The notes under the pieces: generated by a model | What the model was told of the DNA's origin: nothing | Database searches by the model: none | What the model saw: the letters and a program-made list of their open reading frames with translations, nothing else | In this document: positions 7,201-7,236 of the stretch, in pieces | Position numbering within the stretch: the stretch's first letter is position 1 | How the letters are laid out: each line of letters starts with the position of its first letter | NCBI GenBank assembly: GCA_003645115.1 | Contig: QNEG01000069.1 | Span: forward strand, 1-7,236 | Length of the DNA: 7,236 bases | Source of the DNA: a bacterium | GTDB taxonomy: Bacteria; UBP14; UBA6098; B30-G16 | Direction: 5' to 3' | Made by a program: the position numbers and the translations under genes

Positions 7201-7230
7201 CGAGCAAATAAAAATCCAAGGACGATTCAT
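1279..7230 (-). CDS. Giant secreted Cys-rich Ig-like repeat protein with T9SS-type C-terminal sorting domain
   Basis: Predicted 1983-residue extracellular protein, probably a surface fibre or adhesin; no catalytic domain was recognised. Visible order: signal peptide (1-20); six two-part Ig-like repeats (about 26-1352), each opening with a [VIL]-[VIL]-D-[LT]-x-P-P motif and carrying a C-W-x-F motif about 115 residues later; an Ig-like segment (about 1353-1457); a PKD-like domain (about 1458-1545, opening with AGPDQ and SCPGENV); an FN3-like segment (about 1548-1655); two more Ig-like domains (about 1658-1885); and a terminal sorting domain (about 1886-1983, with YPNPFTPN, WDGTDANGNKVP and GLYIYVIE). 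It has about 77 cysteines, is strongly acidic, and has no lysine before residue 1914. The ATG at 7230 was chosen because it begins a good signal peptide; only six upstream bases are visible, so its ribosome binding site cannot be seen. The stop is TAA. The gene lies 14 bases upstream of the PorV-like gene, consistent with one operon. The reading frame is certain and export by a T9SS-like route is well supported, but the biological role is unknown. Confidence 0.95.
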   Translation of the reverse strand: MNRPWIFICSMLIGFTLSFAQLTCGFVVDLSPPYIDSLYPADGDTVSITSFEFIAYSNDDGAGIWLNYVNSMAEWDTADCDVPVATYITWAVNDFSVGNFLDTTWGAIRTTDTFNPCDSIRACVHIIDSIHNLGCSCCPNYIDTCWTFYIFACDSFQLSNYCPDPCGIVTSCTSQTVSFLIDTLVTPVVGGPDSSTISVEVYVNGVSTGYGTIGSETWATYLGNPDDAVYPDTIEVGPPSGYWNHGDTVMVVVYQDSCPVVLADTCRFIVDLVPPVLTTYSPENAETLTSAVVNISGNIFDDFIGVFAGSTWVSITTYDTLGGVSYDTTYGLGNSFNINRTFTSGDSIVVCVHSIDDVDVQPGCTCPPNAMDSCWWFTVLISEPYGWVVIPFDSNGNGTIVSDCFAPGDSACGNQIITWRVYDSQGMTTSPVHFYINGVEYDETSPAVTTTLLGTDTLEITFDPSAIGTCWTSEEWVIFELDSAQNILGFNLVSPIIDSFIIDLDPPIFSGMSPADGSILNDTMTNIYVEVTDDICGNAIITNVHAGGILDGSPADFDFHPDSMGTDYFSYHLTGLENGDSLTICAFAEDTCADYCGPNSDSVCWTFTIVIGEVSATVIEPLDTNGDGWVISNCADQQIIWNLDYDDSIGIDWSRLWVTVDGVEYNWGDSHLDTSGVHTLVFTPSPDWTDGDSIVFCLDSLFDTTGAELETPVCGWVLIDLEPPVIVGSTPADGDTIYSYDVSVNATFYDSVCMDTLTTIDSVWATTSVSGLIFEGYDFPLPLTGLEDGDSVDVCAIVSDGCRDYCDVNTDTICWYFRVMMGEPWGEFITPPDTNDDMRRITTCEDGGFIIYVYDSHGMDTTYLHLLVEGTEYHYGDPEISVDYVTDSTTLEVLFEPGFTLSSGTWVNVTLDSAVNMIGDTLVESVIDSFLIDTEPPTFTYTGPTGTIAATEAVIDVDASDDICASAVSYDSLVITSSISGIDWLITTGDWDTTITGLLSGDSVSICAYAHDVCSDTCGPNYGDSCWSFLVETGITITLEEPLDINGDGDTISACATQQILWTINSDIGVDSSTIAVDVCGTGYSWGDAELSASGDTLIWTPSPGFWVDGTYCSFSLIVCDSAAVCDTSYGQVLLDLAPPTFSGEYPSDLSTILVDNTDIYIGASDAVCLAVITDSLTITSSVSGLDITITDTLGGNIFGLVDGDVVTVCAFAHDTCADYFCDTGNYGDTCWTFDVALGAVRASVIAPEDINGDLCIQTACECQPILWQVISQHGVDTTTFEAVIDGITYSWGPEFTLTPTPPPDDTIYTIEFYPAVAGSCWTDNGYIVDYAITYLADTLGTDSLSADVGGSFQMLTEAPVISLSPMPTDTPICVDTLYLTTGVDDTIACTFDGTVAINGTPYPIGDVEIPVLSGDTICVSISAYNEADYGDSCEWTDTLFNWTNSLDTCYAIQCECNIVVYAGPDQYSCPGENVILGCDPVYSGTGFLETGFNWYDDGDTVFSTEENPVVTPNITTTYIVEGWAVCVAGDTVWDYDTVDVFIDYEPVVAPTITSPTDGSELLAGLHTLVWFNPDTMVTEPVYYQVLIDGALASDDSLIDTTFDFNIDCEETLTIAVVAFNSCYYELDDSCNPADTMGGYVSATYETSAVITVWGEPCGQPRAEAIYPPPNTITACQDQSVIFTVWDASGVPLVVESLRVQIGGSIYDTSETFIIYTEIYPDSGMVDVGPPTGNWDDNDTITIRIITLYNEFDQPLPAPASLTFYTDFTPPIADMSYPIDDTTVNERSPEVIIPVSDNVCGVLEDSFIVRIYNNGLTDDTLTYPSGPLDWSSGQLSISFEELDISLADAETIWIDLHTCDCVDSEFCGANCADYSWSFWYPYEVGCDRYPNPFTPNDDTHNDFAQFSFPDMGVKTGIVYIFNVYNSLVKEIEVPAGLGVSDLRETARWDGTDANGNKVPQGLYIYVIEVDGEIVCEGTVTVAR
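1282..1575 (-). other. C-terminal sorting domain (FlgD-like/gliding-motility-type, T9SS-associated)
   Basis: Residues about 1886-1983 match the general layout of T9SS-associated C-terminal domains: CDRYPNPFTPNDDTHND, a GIVYIFNVYNSLVKEIEV strand pair corresponding to the usual V-x-I-Y-N-x-x-G-x-x-V, then RWDGTDANGNKVPQGLYIYV and a final EGTVTVAR. In characterised systems such domains direct cargo through the outer-membrane translocon and interact with PorV. All three lysines of the protein (1914, 1929, 1957) lie here. Whether it is cleaved and how the protein is attached cannot be seen. Confidence 0.85.
2266..2589 (-). other. FN3-like segment within the giant protein
   Basis: Residues about 1548-1655 begin APTITSPTDGSELLAG, followed by a TLVWFNPD strand and PVYYQVLIDG, a pattern common in fibronectin type III-like or Ig-like segments of secreted proteins. 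Three cysteines (1609, 1623, 1631) fall in its second half. The fold is proposed from strand pattern only, and the boundaries are approximate. Confidence 0.5.
2596..2859 (-). other. PKD-like domain within the giant protein
   Basis: Residues about 1458-1545 carry the usual PKD/PKD-like landmarks of secreted Bacteroidetes-type proteins: an opening V-x-AGPDQ strand, SCPGENVILGC, a central F-N-W-Y-D strand, an ENPVVTPN turn and a TTTYIVEGW closing strand. This domain is unlike the surrounding repeats. It is usually a spacer or a carbohydrate- or protein-contact module in extracellular proteins; its ligand cannot be told from sequence. Confidence 0.75.
3175..7155 (-). repeat. Six tandem two-domain Ig-like protein repeats
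   Basis: Encoded repeats begin at residues 26, 268, 500, 717, 930 and 1133 (DNA about 7155, 6429, 5733, 5082, 4443 and 3834). Each starts with a hydrophobic-D-[LT]-x-P-P junction (for example VVDLSPP, IVDLVPP, IIDLDPP, LIDLEPP, LIDTEPP, LLDLAPP). A first Ig-like half follows, ending in D-[ST]-x-C-W-x-F or a close variant. A second half begins, in units 2 to 6, with a short DxNGDG-like stretch and a C-x-x-Q-x-[IL]-x-[WY]-like strand. Unit 1 lacks the DxNGDG element and unit 4 has degenerate versions of both. The repeats are diverged at DNA level, so this is an old protein-level duplication and not a recent tandem DNA repeat. A seventh, degenerate first-half copy lies at residues about 1764-1885, separated from the array by other domains. 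Confidence 0.88.
7171..7230 (-). other. Signal peptide of the giant repeat protein
   Basis: Residues 1-20 form a short basic start (MNR), a hydrophobic core (WIFICSMLIGFTL) and a signal peptidase I-like SFA-Q junction. A Cys occurs at residue 24 but the preceding residues (AQLT) do not match a lipobox, so a lipoprotein is unlikely. Sec export to the periplasm is the step expected before T9SS-type translocation. Confidence 0.85.
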
Positions 7231-7236
7231 TTTATC

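Noticed and set aside
7231..7236. Promoter and ribosome binding site of the giant gene
   Set aside because: Only six bases upstream of its ATG are inside the window, so nothing can be said.

Overview
The window reads as a two-gene, minus-strand unit from a bacterium with a type IX secretion system (T9SS)-like outer-membrane pathway. Both genes are read from right to left. No rRNA, tRNA, mobile element or CRISPR array is visible, and the window is close to fully coding on that strand. The T9SS-like C-terminal domain and the PorV/PorQ-type barrel point to the Bacteroidetes/FCB superphylum or one of the uncultured candidate phyla that share this machinery. That placement is inferred from domain types, because no taxonomic marker gene is present.

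Right and centre (7230 to 1279): one giant gene encodes a 1983-residue secreted protein. It has a signal peptide, six long two-part Ig-like repeats (residues about 26-1352), and a non-repeat stretch holding an Ig-like, a PKD-like and an FN3-like segment (about 1353-1657). A further degenerate Ig-like repeat follows, and the protein ends in a FlgD-like/gliding-motility-type sorting domain (about 1886-1983). The protein is rich in Cys (about 77) and Asp, and it contains no lysine at all before residue 1914.

Left (1264 to the left edge): after only 14 intergenic bases and a strong AGGAGG ribosome binding site comes a PorV/PorQ-family outer-membrane beta-barrel protein. It is cut by the window edge after 421 residues. 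Its barrel appears complete and runs into an extra C-terminal Ig/CARDB-like domain that continues out of the window.

Working model (inference): the giant protein is exported by Sec, carried across the outer membrane by a T9SS-like translocon through its C-terminal domain, and attached to or released from the cell surface. The co-transcribed PorV-like barrel would be a dedicated partner that receives this cargo. The extracellular protein could serve as an adhesin, stalk or surface-layer fibre; no enzymatic domain is visible. The most distinctive signals are the lysine-free ectodomain, the strictly spaced cysteine motif, the alternating A/B super-repeat and the dedicated cargo-barrel pairing.
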